A stretch of DNA of 9,258 nt from assembly GCA_964487545.1 (NCBI GenBank), contig CAZARI010000068.1, positions 1 through 9,258 of the forward strand. The letters are read 5' to 3'. Below are positions 1 through 5,994 of this stretch, piece after piece. This DNA comes from SKUL01 sp964487545. Lineage in GTDB: Bacteria; Bacteroidota; Bacteroidia; Flavobacteriales_D; SKUL01. A program made the translations under genes and the position numbers. The notes under the pieces were generated by a model. That model searched no databases and was not told the DNA's origin. It saw only the letters and a program-made list of their open reading frames with translations. How positions within the stretch are numbered: the stretch's first letter is position 1; every line of letters starts with the position of its first letter.

Positions 1-154
1 CTATTACCACTGACACTGTTTGCGATTGATGCCGGTTCTTAATCCACTGACCAAATGCCGCGGTGAAACGAACAATATCAACCGGAGTGAGGTTATCACT
101 TTCGCTGCCACCAATGGTACCCCGGATACCCGAAATAGATTTAATCAATGTCAT
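1..154 (-). CDS. glmM: Phosphoglucosamine mutase-type phosphohexomutase, N-terminal part only
   Basis: The reverse strand opens with ATG at 154-152 and stays open for 51 codons to the window edge. The product begins MTLIKSISGIRGTIGG and continues with NLTPVDIVRFTAAFGQWI. The SGIRG segment near the N-terminus is characteristic of alpha-D-phosphohexomutases, and this particular opening is typical of Bacteroidota proteins annotated as GlmM, which converts glucosamine-6-phosphate to glucosamine-1-phosphate for peptidoglycan and lipopolysaccharide precursors in the cytoplasm. The catalytic phosphoserine loop, metal site and sugar-specificity loop all lie outside the window, so phosphomannomutase or phosphoglucomutase activity cannot be excluded. 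The gene is divergent from the TPR operon. A good TAnnTTTG element lies 18 nt upstream of the start, implying a very short leader. Confidence 0.85.
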   Translation of the reverse strand, partial: MTLIKSISGIRGTIGGSESDNLTPVDIVRFTAAFGQWIKNRHQSQTVSVVI

Positions 155-171
155 ATCTTCTGCTTATAGCG

Positions 172-179
172 CAAAGGTA
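172..179 (-). promoter_or_regulatory. Candidate -7 promoter element for glmM
   Basis: Read on the reverse strand, 179-172 is TACCTTTG, an exact match to the Bacteroidota -7 consensus TAnnTTTG. It sits 18 nt upstream of the glmM ATG. I find no clear -33 TTG at the usual distance, so the assignment rests on the -7 box and its position. Confidence 0.45.
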
Positions 180-223
180 TCTTTTGCACATTAAAATCCA
201 TAGTGGGACTGATCAAAAGGAGC

Positions 224-246
224 TATCCACCCTTTTTTTGTGGATA
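224..246. repeat. Short inverted repeat in the divergent glmM/TPR promoter region
   Basis: TATCCAC at 224-230 and GTGGATA at 240-246 are perfect 7-nt inverted arms around a 9-nt T-rich spacer. The site lies between the two divergent promoter candidates, so it could be an operator or a weak hairpin. The role is inferred from position only. Confidence 0.35.
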
Positions 247-286
247 ATAATCACCCCGGGAAAGGCGGACACATTTTTTGAATTGA

Positions 287-294
287 TACATTTG
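287..294 (+). promoter_or_regulatory. Candidate -7 promoter element for the TPR-comA-rhodanese-DUF368-aroE operon
   Basis: TACATTTG at 287-294 matches the Bacteroidota TAnnTTTG element exactly and lies 28 nt before the ATG of the first gene of the operon. No TTG is found at the usual -33 distance. It is the only good match in the 168-nt divergent spacer on this strand. Confidence 0.45.
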
Positions 295-322
295 CTATTC
301 AGGCTCAATACAGTTTAGAAAT

Positions 323-1732
323 ATGACAGATTTTTCGGATGAGTACACAGAGCAGGAAGTTCTGGACCATGTGGACAAATTTAATCGTGCAATTCAAAGC
401 GGTGACATCTGCTACTTTGATGTTATTGAACTTGAACGAGTTATCGATTACTTCATGAGCAAAGACAAGCTCGAAATGGCAACACGGGCGATCGAAATGG
501 GACTGAAGGTTCACCCCGATTCGCTATCATTAAAGATGTGTGCGGCTTCTATTCTCGCTGAAAACGGTGAATTAAAACGCGCACTTGTACTTGCCGATGA
601 GGTAGCCTCCATTGAAAGCAACAATGATGAGATATTTTTGCTCAAGGCCAGCATCTACGCACAGTTGCATCAGCACAACAAAGCCATCTCGCAGTTTCAC
701 AAAGCATTGCATTTGAATTCCGATAACCGCGATCAGATTTTGCTCGACATTGCCTATGAGCAGCAAAACCTGGGTAAATACGACGATGCCATCCGCACCC
801 TGCGACACGCGTTAAAGACGAATCCTGACAATGAAGCTGCCCTGCACGAAATCAGCTACAGTTATGAAATGGCTGAAAAGACCGAGGGTTTAATTCGTTT
901 TATGACGAATTTTCTTGACAACCAGCCTTATTCTTATGCCGGATGGTACAATCTAGGAAACGCTTATTACAAGCTCGAATCGTACAAAGAATGCATTTCA
1001 GCGTATGAATTTTGTCTGGCCATTGAGGAGCACTTTACACCGGCACTTTACAACAAAGCCAATGCATTGGTGCAGTTGGGGAAATACCGCGAGGCCATTG
1101 CCCATTTTAACGATCTGGCAGAAATAGAAGGCGATCATGCCAGCATATACTGCTACATCGGCGAGTGCTTTGAGAAACTGGAAGACAACCTTATGGCCCG
1201 CAAAAATTATGAACAGGCGTTGAAGCTCGACATTCGTTGTGCTGAGGCATATATCGGTCTTGGGGTTTTGCTCGATTTGGAGGGGCGTCATTTCGAAAGT
1301 CTCGATTTATACAAGAAAGCGCTTGATCTTGATGCAGAATGCTGTACCTATTGGCACCTTTATGCTTTAGCAGCTCAGGAAATCAATGATCTGAACGTGG
1401 CAGACTCTGCTTTTCAAAAAGCCCTGAAACTCGATGAGCACCAACCACAGGTTTGGGAAGATTATGCCACTTTTCTGGTATATCAAGGCAAAACGGAAGA
1501 GGCAATCAACTTACTTACTGAAGGATACATCAACAACGACAAGGCCACCGACTTTTTGTATCGCATGGCCTGGTACAATTGTGAGCTGAATTATCCGATA
1601 GATGCAGAGGACTTATTATATTTGGCCGTTCAACAAGACCCCGAAGGGCTTCCCCGTTTTTTGAAAAATTTTCCGGAAGCCAAAAACAATCCATTGATGA
1701 TTGACTTCATACGGTCTGGTAATTTTAATTAA
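323..1732 (+). CDS. Cytoplasmic tetratricopeptide repeat (TPR) protein
   Basis: This 469-residue protein is built almost wholly of TPR helix pairs, giving roughly a dozen units of about 34 residues from residue 35 to 440. Clear ones include 103-136 (ending AISQFHKALHLNSDN), 137-170 (YEQQNLGKYDDAIRTLRHAL), 204-237 (GWYNLGNAYYKLESYKECIS), 307-340 (AYIGLGVLLDLEGRHFES) and 374-407. There is no signal peptide, membrane helix or catalytic domain, so it should be a soluble cytoplasmic scaffold or adaptor; the partner is unknown. The acidic N-terminus (about 1-30) and the C-terminal tail after 440 lie outside the repeats. The ATG at 323 follows a weak AGAAAT leader 28 nt after a candidate -7 box. The stop overlaps the comA start by one base (TAATG), suggesting translational coupling and a role connected with the downstream genes. 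Confidence 0.88.
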   Translation: MTDFSDEYTEQEVLDHVDKFNRAIQSGDICYFDVIELERVIDYFMSKDKLEMATRAIEMGLKVHPDSLSLKMCAASILAENGELKRALVLADEVASIESNNDEIFLLKASIYAQLHQHNKAISQFHKALHLNSDNRDQILLDIAYEQQNLGKYDDAIRTLRHALKTNPDNEAALHEISYSYEMAEKTEGLIRFMTNFLDNQPYSYAGWYNLGNAYYKLESYKECISAYEFCLAIEEHFTPALYNKANALVQLGKYREAIAHFNDLAEIEGDHASIYCYIGECFEKLEDNLMARKNYEQALKLDIRCAEAYIGLGVLLDLEGRHFESLDLYKKALDLDAECCTYWHLYALAAQEINDLNVADSAFQKALKLDEHQPQVWEDYATFLVYQGKTEEAINLLTEGYINNDKATDFLYRMAWYNCELNYPIDAEDLLYLAVQQDPEGLPRFLKNFPEAKNNPLMIDFIRSGNFN

Positions 1733-2517
1733 TGAATTTTACTCTCCCCCACATTCCCGAGCGTACTACACAACCACGGGAAAACGGCCTAACCATGATG
1801 ATGGATAAAGGCCTCAGCGTTCGTGAAGCCGAAAATTTTGTCGAATCGTCAGCACATTGTTGTGATGTGGTGAAATTCGGTTTTGGCAGTTCGATGATCA
1901 CCCGAAATCTCAAAAAGAAAATCGCGGTGTATCACGAAGCCGGCTTGCGGGTATACCTTGGCGGCACGCTTTTCGAAGCCTTTGTTGCACGTGATATGTT
2001 TGACGATTACCGCAAACTACTTGATGATTTGGGATTGCGTTGCGCTGAGGTTTCCGATGGATCGATTCATATTTCCCACAAGCAAAAGTGCAAGTACATC
2101 ACCCAACTGGCCGAAGATGTAACTGTTTTGTCTGAAGTTGGATCAAAAGAAGAAGGAATTTTGATCAGTCCGGCAAAATGGGTACGCATGATGACCGCCG
2201 AACTGAAGGCCGGATCATGGAAAGTTATTGCAGAAGCACGTGAAAGCGGAAATGTTGGAATATACCGGCCCAACGGAACTGCCCACACGATGCTGGTGAA
2301 TAAAATCCTCAACAAGATAAAACCAGAAGATATTTTGTGGGAGTCACCACAAAAGTCCCAACAGGTTTGGTTCATTAAGTTGATCGGTGCCAATGTGAAC
2401 CTCGGAAATATTGCAGCCAACGACGTCATTGCGTTGGAATCACTGCGACTTGGCTTGCGTGGAGATACTTTCTTCGACTTTTTGCCGGAGGAGGTCGCCG
2501 TTAAAATGCAGCAATAA
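1732..2517 (+). CDS. comA: Phosphosulfolactate synthase (ComA family)
   Basis: The 261-residue product matches the ComA family along its whole length: PRENGLTMMMDKGLS (15-29), VVKFGFGSS, the YLGGTLFEAF segment, a VSDGSIHIS segment, SEVGSKEEG, EARESGNVGIY, SPQKSQQVWFI, and the C-terminal ANVNLGNIAANDVIALE followed by LRLGLRGDTF. The known reaction adds sulfite to phosphoenolpyruvate to give (2R)-phospho-3-sulfolactate (EC 4.4.1.19), the first step of coenzyme M synthesis in methanogens; homologues in bacteria have less certain roles. Sulfolactate or another C3 sulfonate is a likely product here. No ComB phosphatase or ComC dehydrogenase gene is present in the window. The protein is soluble and of normal length. 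Its ATG overlaps the TPR stop by one base, and the rhodanese gene follows after 2 nt. Confidence 0.85.
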   Translation: MNFTLPHIPERTTQPRENGLTMMMDKGLSVREAENFVESSAHCCDVVKFGFGSSMITRNLKKKIAVYHEAGLRVYLGGTLFEAFVARDMFDDYRKLLDDLGLRCAEVSDGSIHISHKQKCKYITQLAEDVTVLSEVGSKEEGILISPAKWVRMMTAELKAGSWKVIAEARESGNVGIYRPNGTAHTMLVNKILNKIKPEDILWESPQKSQQVWFIKLIGANVNLGNIAANDVIALESLRLGLRGDTFFDFLPEEVAVKMQQ

Positions 2518-2519
2518 GC

Positions 2520-2837
2520 ATGAATACAATTACTGTTCTTGAGCTCAAAGCTAAAATGGATGGTAATGAGCCGTTTCAACTCATTGATGTACGCGAGAAA
2601 TACGAAAGGGAAATCTGCACACTGAACAGTCAGCACATTCCGCTCGAAAATCTTATTCAACAGAAAGACCTGCTGCAGCGCGATATTCCGGTGATTTTAC
2701 ATTGTAGAGCCGGCGACCGTGCCAGAGCTGCTTGTGTAGCGCTTGAGCAAAAGCATGGCTTTACCAATGTGTATAATCTGGAGGGAGGGATTCTGGCGTG
2801 GGCTGAGAAGATTGATCCAAAAATGGAAATTTACTAA
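2520..2837 (+). CDS. Single-domain rhodanese-like sulfurtransferase
   Basis: This 105-residue protein is a single rhodanese fold. The strand FQLIDVRE (19-26) carries the usual aspartate-arginine pair, and the active-site loop is HCRAGDRA with Cys62 as the persulfide-carrying nucleophile, followed by the C-terminal VYNLEGGILAWAEKID helix region. No signal peptide is seen, so it should act in the cytoplasm. Single-domain rhodaneses move sulfane sulfur from donors such as thiosulfate or persulfides to thiols or cyanide, and with thiosulfate they release sulfite. It starts 2 nt after comA and ends 1 nt before the DUF368 GTG. The sulfite link to ComA is an inference from this position; a role as a generic sulfur carrier is equally possible. 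Confidence 0.9.
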   Translation: MNTITVLELKAKMDGNEPFQLIDVREKYEREICTLNSQHIPLENLIQQKDLLQRDIPVILHCRAGDRARAACVALEQKHGFTNVYNLEGGILAWAEKIDPKMEIY

Positions 2838-2838
2838 C

Positions 2839-3840
2839 GTGAAAGAAAGAAGTTTAAAGGAGTACTTCCTTTTATCGGCAAAAGGAGTAGCTATTGGCGC
2901 GTCAGACGTCGTGCCCGGAGTAAGCGGCGGCACAATTGCATTTATTACAGGGATATACGAAGAGCTGCTATCCTCAATAGCGAATATCAATCTCGAGGCC
3001 CTAAAAGTATTGAAATCACAGGGAATCAAGGCTTTTTGGAAACACATCAACGGCACTTTCTTTGTTTTTCTAATTGGTGGAGTCTTATTCAGTATCGCCA
3101 GTTTGGCCAGTCTAATTCAGATGCTGATAAAAGAACATCCGATTCCCTCCTGGTCCTTTTTCTTCGGATTGATATTGGCGTCTGTGGTGGTCGTTTACCT
3201 TAAAATTAAGGAGAAAAGAAGTTTTAAAGTATGGTCTGCTATGGCTGCCGGAACCGTTATTGCATTCTACATAACCCTGGCCACACCCTCTCAGGGCACC
3301 GACAATCTCTTTTACATCTTTGTATGCGGTGCGATTGCAATTGTTGGGATGATTCTCCCTGGCATTTCGGGTAGTTTTATTTTGGTTTTGATGGGGGCTT
3401 ACCTCACCATTATGGAAAACATCAGTAGTTTTTTTGGCTCGCTAAGACAGTTTGCCATCGACGGTATCCTCACCCACGGCACATTGCTAACCGTATTTGC
3501 TGTAGGCTGTGTGGTGGGAATTCTGAGCTTTTCGCACGCGCTGAAATGGATGTTTCGCGAAGCACACGACGTTACGGTTGCGGTGCTTACTGGGTTCATG
3601 ATCGGTTCGCTCAACAAAGTTTGGCCGTGGAAGGAAGTTAAAGAAACCTTTATAAAACATCCCGGCACCGAAAAAGAAGAAATTGTTCCGTTGGTAGAAA
3701 GCAATGTTCTGCCACAAACTTTTTCGGAAATCACCGGAGAGTCCAACCACCTGATGATTGCCGTGCTCACCTGTATCGCTGGTTTTTTGATCGTCATCAT
3801 TCTCGATCGGTTGTCGCCGGATGAGGGCACCGAAGTATGA
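2839..3840 (+). CDS. DUF368 integral membrane protein (PopT-type polyprenyl-phosphate transporter family)
   Basis: I place the start at the GTG at 2839, one base after the rhodanese stop, giving 333 residues beginning MKERSLKEYFLLSAKGVAIG. An upstream ATG at 2743 is in frame but would overlap the rhodanese gene by 95 nt and add 32 residues that do not look like the family. DUF368 hallmarks are the duplicated half-helix motifs ASDVVPGVSGGTIAFITG (about 21-38) and MILPGISGSFILVLMGAY (about 171-188), plus FSHALKWMFR (231-240). About eight hydrophobic segments span the chain, the last at about 306-323. DUF368 proteins (PopT) were reported as translocases that recycle undecaprenyl phosphate across the inner membrane, alongside DedA-type UptA. 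A hydrophilic region (about 266-304) is rich in charge. The stop overlaps the aroE start by 4 nt (ATGA). Confidence 0.87.
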   Translation: MKERSLKEYFLLSAKGVAIGASDVVPGVSGGTIAFITGIYEELLSSIANINLEALKVLKSQGIKAFWKHINGTFFVFLIGGVLFSIASLASLIQMLIKEHPIPSWSFFFGLILASVVVVYLKIKEKRSFKVWSAMAAGTVIAFYITLATPSQGTDNLFYIFVCGAIAIVGMILPGISGSFILVLMGAYLTIMENISSFFGSLRQFAIDGILTHGTLLTVFAVGCVVGILSFSHALKWMFREAHDVTVAVLTGFMIGSLNKVWPWKEVKETFIKHPGTEKEEIVPLVESNVLPQTFSEITGESNHLMIAVLTCIAGFLIVIILDRLSPDEGTEV

Positions 3841-4580
3841 AACGCTTAGGTCTGATCGGTTATCCGCTGGATCACTCCTTTTCGGGACAATATTTCGCTG
3901 ATAAATTTAAAAATGAAAACATCAAAGGTTGGTCGTATGATCTGTTCCCTTTAGAAAACATTACAGAATTTGAAACGCTTGTCGCTTCCATGTCCGAGAA
4001 GCTGGTGGGGCTAAACGTGACCATTCCACATAAACAAAATGTTATTCCTTTTTTGGATGAACTTTCCCCAGCCTCAGCCGAAATTGGAGCTGTTAATACT
4101 ATATTATTCCAAGACAATAAGCGCATAGGCTATAATACCGACTGGATTGGATTTGTTAAAAGCATTTCGCCATTACTCAAAGAACACCATGCCAACGCTT
4201 TGGTGCTGGGTTCGGGTGGGGCATCAAAAGCGGTGATCTACGCACTGGCTACCTTAAACGTGTCAACGCGTGTTGTGAGCAGGTTTCCTAAAAATGGTCA
4301 ACTCGGTTACGATCAATTAACTAAGGAAATAATCCAGCAGCACCAAATCATTGTGAACGCCACTCCTACCGGCACTTTCCCTACGGTTGATGCGTTTCCG
4401 GAAATTCCATACGCATATATATCCGATGATCATCTACTGTACGATTTGGTATATAATCCTCCCGTATCGGTATTTCTCAAAAAGGGTCAAAAGGCGGGTG
4501 CCGAAATCATCAATGGGCAACAAATGCTCATGGAGCAAGCCGAGGCGGCATGGCTTATTTGGACAGGATCTACTCCTTAA
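3837..4580 (+). CDS. aroE: Shikimate dehydrogenase
   Basis: The product reduces 3-dehydroshikimate to shikimate with NADPH in the chorismate pathway. The 247 residues contain the N-terminal substrate motif GLIGYPLDHSFS, NVTIPHK with catalytic Lys66, GAVNTI, and YNTDWIGF with the partner Asp102. The nucleotide-binding loop is VLGSGGASKA (122-132), followed by VVSRF, which supplies an arginine where NADP-specific enzymes usually have NRT. Later come NATPTGTFP, LVYNPPVSVFL and the C-terminal NGQQMLMEQAEAAW. Length is slightly short for the family (about 270) but all core motifs are intact. It is the last gene of the operon, overlapping DUF368 by 4 nt; no strong terminator follows. Grouping with comA may reflect shared use of phosphoenolpyruvate-derived carbon, but simple operon co-transcription is enough. 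Confidence 0.95.
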   Translation: MKRLGLIGYPLDHSFSGQYFADKFKNENIKGWSYDLFPLENITEFETLVASMSEKLVGLNVTIPHKQNVIPFLDELSPASAEIGAVNTILFQDNKRIGYNTDWIGFVKSISPLLKEHHANALVLGSGGASKAVIYALATLNVSTRVVSRFPKNGQLGYDQLTKEIIQQHQIIVNATPTGTFPTVDAFPEIPYAYISDDHLLYDLVYNPPVSVFLKKGQKAGAEIINGQQMLMEQAEAAWLIWTGSTP

Positions 4581-4680
4581 AGAAAATCACTTTATTGGGG
4601 TTAAATTGCAAAAAAAATGCAAAATAATATCACTAGAAAGCCTTAATTAAATAAATTATCTTATATTGGATGCATTAAGA

Positions 4681-4740
4681 ATAGGTCAAAAACGACAAAA
4701 CGAATTGTTTTTCAACCGCTTCGTCAACTTTCTGACCTAT
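4681..4740. repeat. Nested inverted repeats in the leader of the small 73-aa gene
   Basis: ATAGGTCA at 4681-4688 is the perfect reverse complement of TGACCTAT at 4733-4740. Inside it, ACGAA at 4700-4704 pairs with TTCGT at 4720-4724. A tandem 8-nt unit AAAACGAC/AAAACGAA lies at 4689-4704, and AAAAC/GTTTT at 4697-4701 and 4707-4711 offer an alternative small hairpin. The block ends 35 nt before the ATG of the small gene. It could be an operator, a leader RNA structure or a miniature mobile element. No T-tract follows, so it is not a standard terminator. Confidence 0.5.
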
Positions 4741-4775
4741 TGTATTGTTTAATAAGCTAAAGAAAAAGCAGCGTA

Positions 4776-4997
4776 ATGGGAAGACCTCCAACAAGACCGG
4801 TTAAATTAAAAGACGGTTATTACATTGAAGTTCGCAATAAAGGTTCGAAAACCGGAGTTAAAATCCGCCGCGACACGGTGGAAGAACTCAAGCAATCGAT
4901 CAAAAAATACGAAAAGTCCAAAGAAGTTATCATCCTTGGTGAATCGAAGAATGGAAAATGGGTCAATGACCAGCCGGTTGTTCACAAGCCCTCCTGA
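4776..4997 (+). CDS. Small conserved basic protein of unknown function
   Basis: This 73-residue protein starts MGRPPTRPVKLKDGYYIEV and is rich in lysine and arginine, with a beta-like N-terminal half (YYIEVRNKG, GVKIRRD), a lysine-rich helix at about 33-50 (TVEELKQSIKKYEKSK) and a closing VIILGESKNGKWV strand pair. I associate this opening with small hypothetical proteins found across Flavobacteria, but no function is known to me. It has no signal peptide or membrane segment, so it is probably cytoplasmic; the GRPP-type N-terminus and basic charge would suit nucleic-acid or ribosome binding, which is inference. The ATG at 4776 follows a purine-rich AAAGAAAAAG leader. It stands alone between a structured 195-nt spacer and a strong terminator, so it is likely its own transcription unit. 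The overlapping 60-codon frame at 4825-5007 is a shadow. Confidence 0.8.
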   Translation: MGRPPTRPVKLKDGYYIEVRNKGSKTGVKIRRDTVEELKQSIKKYEKSKEVIILGESKNGKWVNDQPVVHKPS

Positions 4998-5019
4998 TTC
5001 GCCATAAAGCCGTACTAAT

Positions 5020-5056
5020 AAAACCACTTTTTCATCTGAAGAAGTGGTTTTTTTTT
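5020..5056 (+). terminator. Strong intrinsic terminator after the 73-aa gene
   Basis: Positions 5020-5033 pair with 5038-5051: ten perfect pairs (AAAACCACTT with AAGTGGTTTT), then a T-G wobble and three more pairs closing a 4-nt loop. The T run at 5048-5056 follows the hairpin directly. It lies 22 nt after the stop of the small gene. The A-run on the opposite side could also allow weak termination on the reverse strand. Confidence 0.9.
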
Positions 5057-5139
5057 ATCCTTCCTCCGCAGTGGTGAAGGAAACTACAGATTTCACAATG
5101 GTAGGTTTCAGATTAAATTCTATTGTGTAACTTCAATAT

Positions 5140-5994
5140 ATGGCCATTAAACCACTCCATCTGCTCCACCTGCTTTCCGCATTGATACTACTCAACGCGA
5201 ACAACGTTCACGCATTTCCCGCAGTTTCTTTGAGCCCCGATAGCGTTCAATTACCTACAAAAGAGCGGTTTTTCAAATTTGCGCCAGGGTATGCCTACCA
5301 ACAAGGTCGCGACGAGGGAATGTCGCCACTGATATATAGCGGTAGTCATTTTAACGGAGTAATCAGCATCGAAAAACACAAAAATAACCGTTTCAATGCC
5401 CTCGACCTGGAGGTGATGTTGGGAAGGCTGCGTCCTTCAACCCAGCCCAAACCGTTTCGCTCGCGTGCGGCAGGACTTCGGTTGCAGATGGACTATCAGC
5501 ATCTTCGTTTGGTTCGCACCTGGAACAACAACCGGCTTCAGCTTTTTATCGGCGGAGCCACCAACAACATGCTCAGCGTTTTATGGCACCGGAGCTACAT
5601 GAACAACAGCCTGAATTACGCTTTCAGCTCCGCTATCGGGGCCGCAGCTCGATTGCAGTATCCGTTTTTCATCAACGGAAAAAAGTTTAAACCCTACGCC
5701 CAGATTCATTTGCCGCTGCTGGCCTTTAACCTTCGGCCCTCGTACGTCTCGTCCATTCCCGAAGGTTATATCGCCCAGGAAAGAGGCAACTTCAGGGCGT
5801 TTTTTGATAGTGGAAAACTGCAGACAATCAATCGGTTTTTTCGTGTACGAAACGAACTGGGCATTCAGCGTGTGTTGAAAACCGGCAATGAAGTCTTTTT
5901 GGCCTACCGCTGGGATTACTATTCTATTCCCCACGAACACAAGATTCAAATGGCTGTTCACCAAATTTTACTTGGATGGAAATTCAGTTTTTAA
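5140..5994 (+). CDS. Predicted outer-membrane beta-barrel protein, family not recognised
   Basis: The 284-residue product has a signal peptide: a lysine near the start, a leucine-rich core (LHLLHLLSALILL) and a likely signal peptidase I site after VHA at residue 25. The mature part alternates polar and aromatic residues in strand-length blocks (HFNGVISIEKH, ALDLEVMLGRL, LRLQMDYQHLRLVRTW, LQLFIGGATNNM, EVFLAYRWDYYSI) and ends in phenylalanine (QILLGWKFSF), the usual C-terminal signal for barrel insertion. Twelve or so strands would fit the length. I do not recognise a named family or catalytic motif, so it may be a small porin, an acyl-hydrolase-like barrel or a structural protein. The last 19 nt overlap the start of the S41 lipoprotein gene, so the two are probably translated together. 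A near-match promoter box TAGGTTTC lies at 5102-5109. Confidence 0.75.
   Translation: MAIKPLHLLHLLSALILLNANNVHAFPAVSLSPDSVQLPTKERFFKFAPGYAYQQGRDEGMSPLIYSGSHFNGVISIEKHKNNRFNALDLEVMLGRLRPSTQPKPFRSRAAGLRLQMDYQHLRLVRTWNNNRLQLFIGGATNNMLSVLWHRSYMNNSLNYAFSSAIGAAARLQYPFFINGKKFKPYAQIHLPLLAFNLRPSYVSSIPEGYIAQERGNFRAFFDSGKLQTINRFFRVRNELGIQRVLKTGNEVFLAYRWDYYSIPHEHKIQMAVHQILLGWKFSF

Noticed and set aside
2067..2660. 197-codon reverse-strand open frame across comA and the rhodanese
   Set aside because: It lies antisense to two genes with full family motifs, has no recognisable domain and no plausible start context.
3399..3830. 143-codon reverse-strand frame under the DUF368 gene
   Set aside because: Antisense shadow of a membrane-protein gene; serine-rich composition is typical of such shadows.
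4606..4622. TTGCA/TGCAA inverted repeat after aroE as a terminator
   Set aside because: The 5-bp A+T-rich stem is too weak and has no T-tract, so I do not assign a terminator to the operon here.
4387..4650. 87-codon forward frame overlapping the end of aroE
   Set aside because: It is a shifted frame inside aroE with no protein-like features; aroE itself is intact to its stop.
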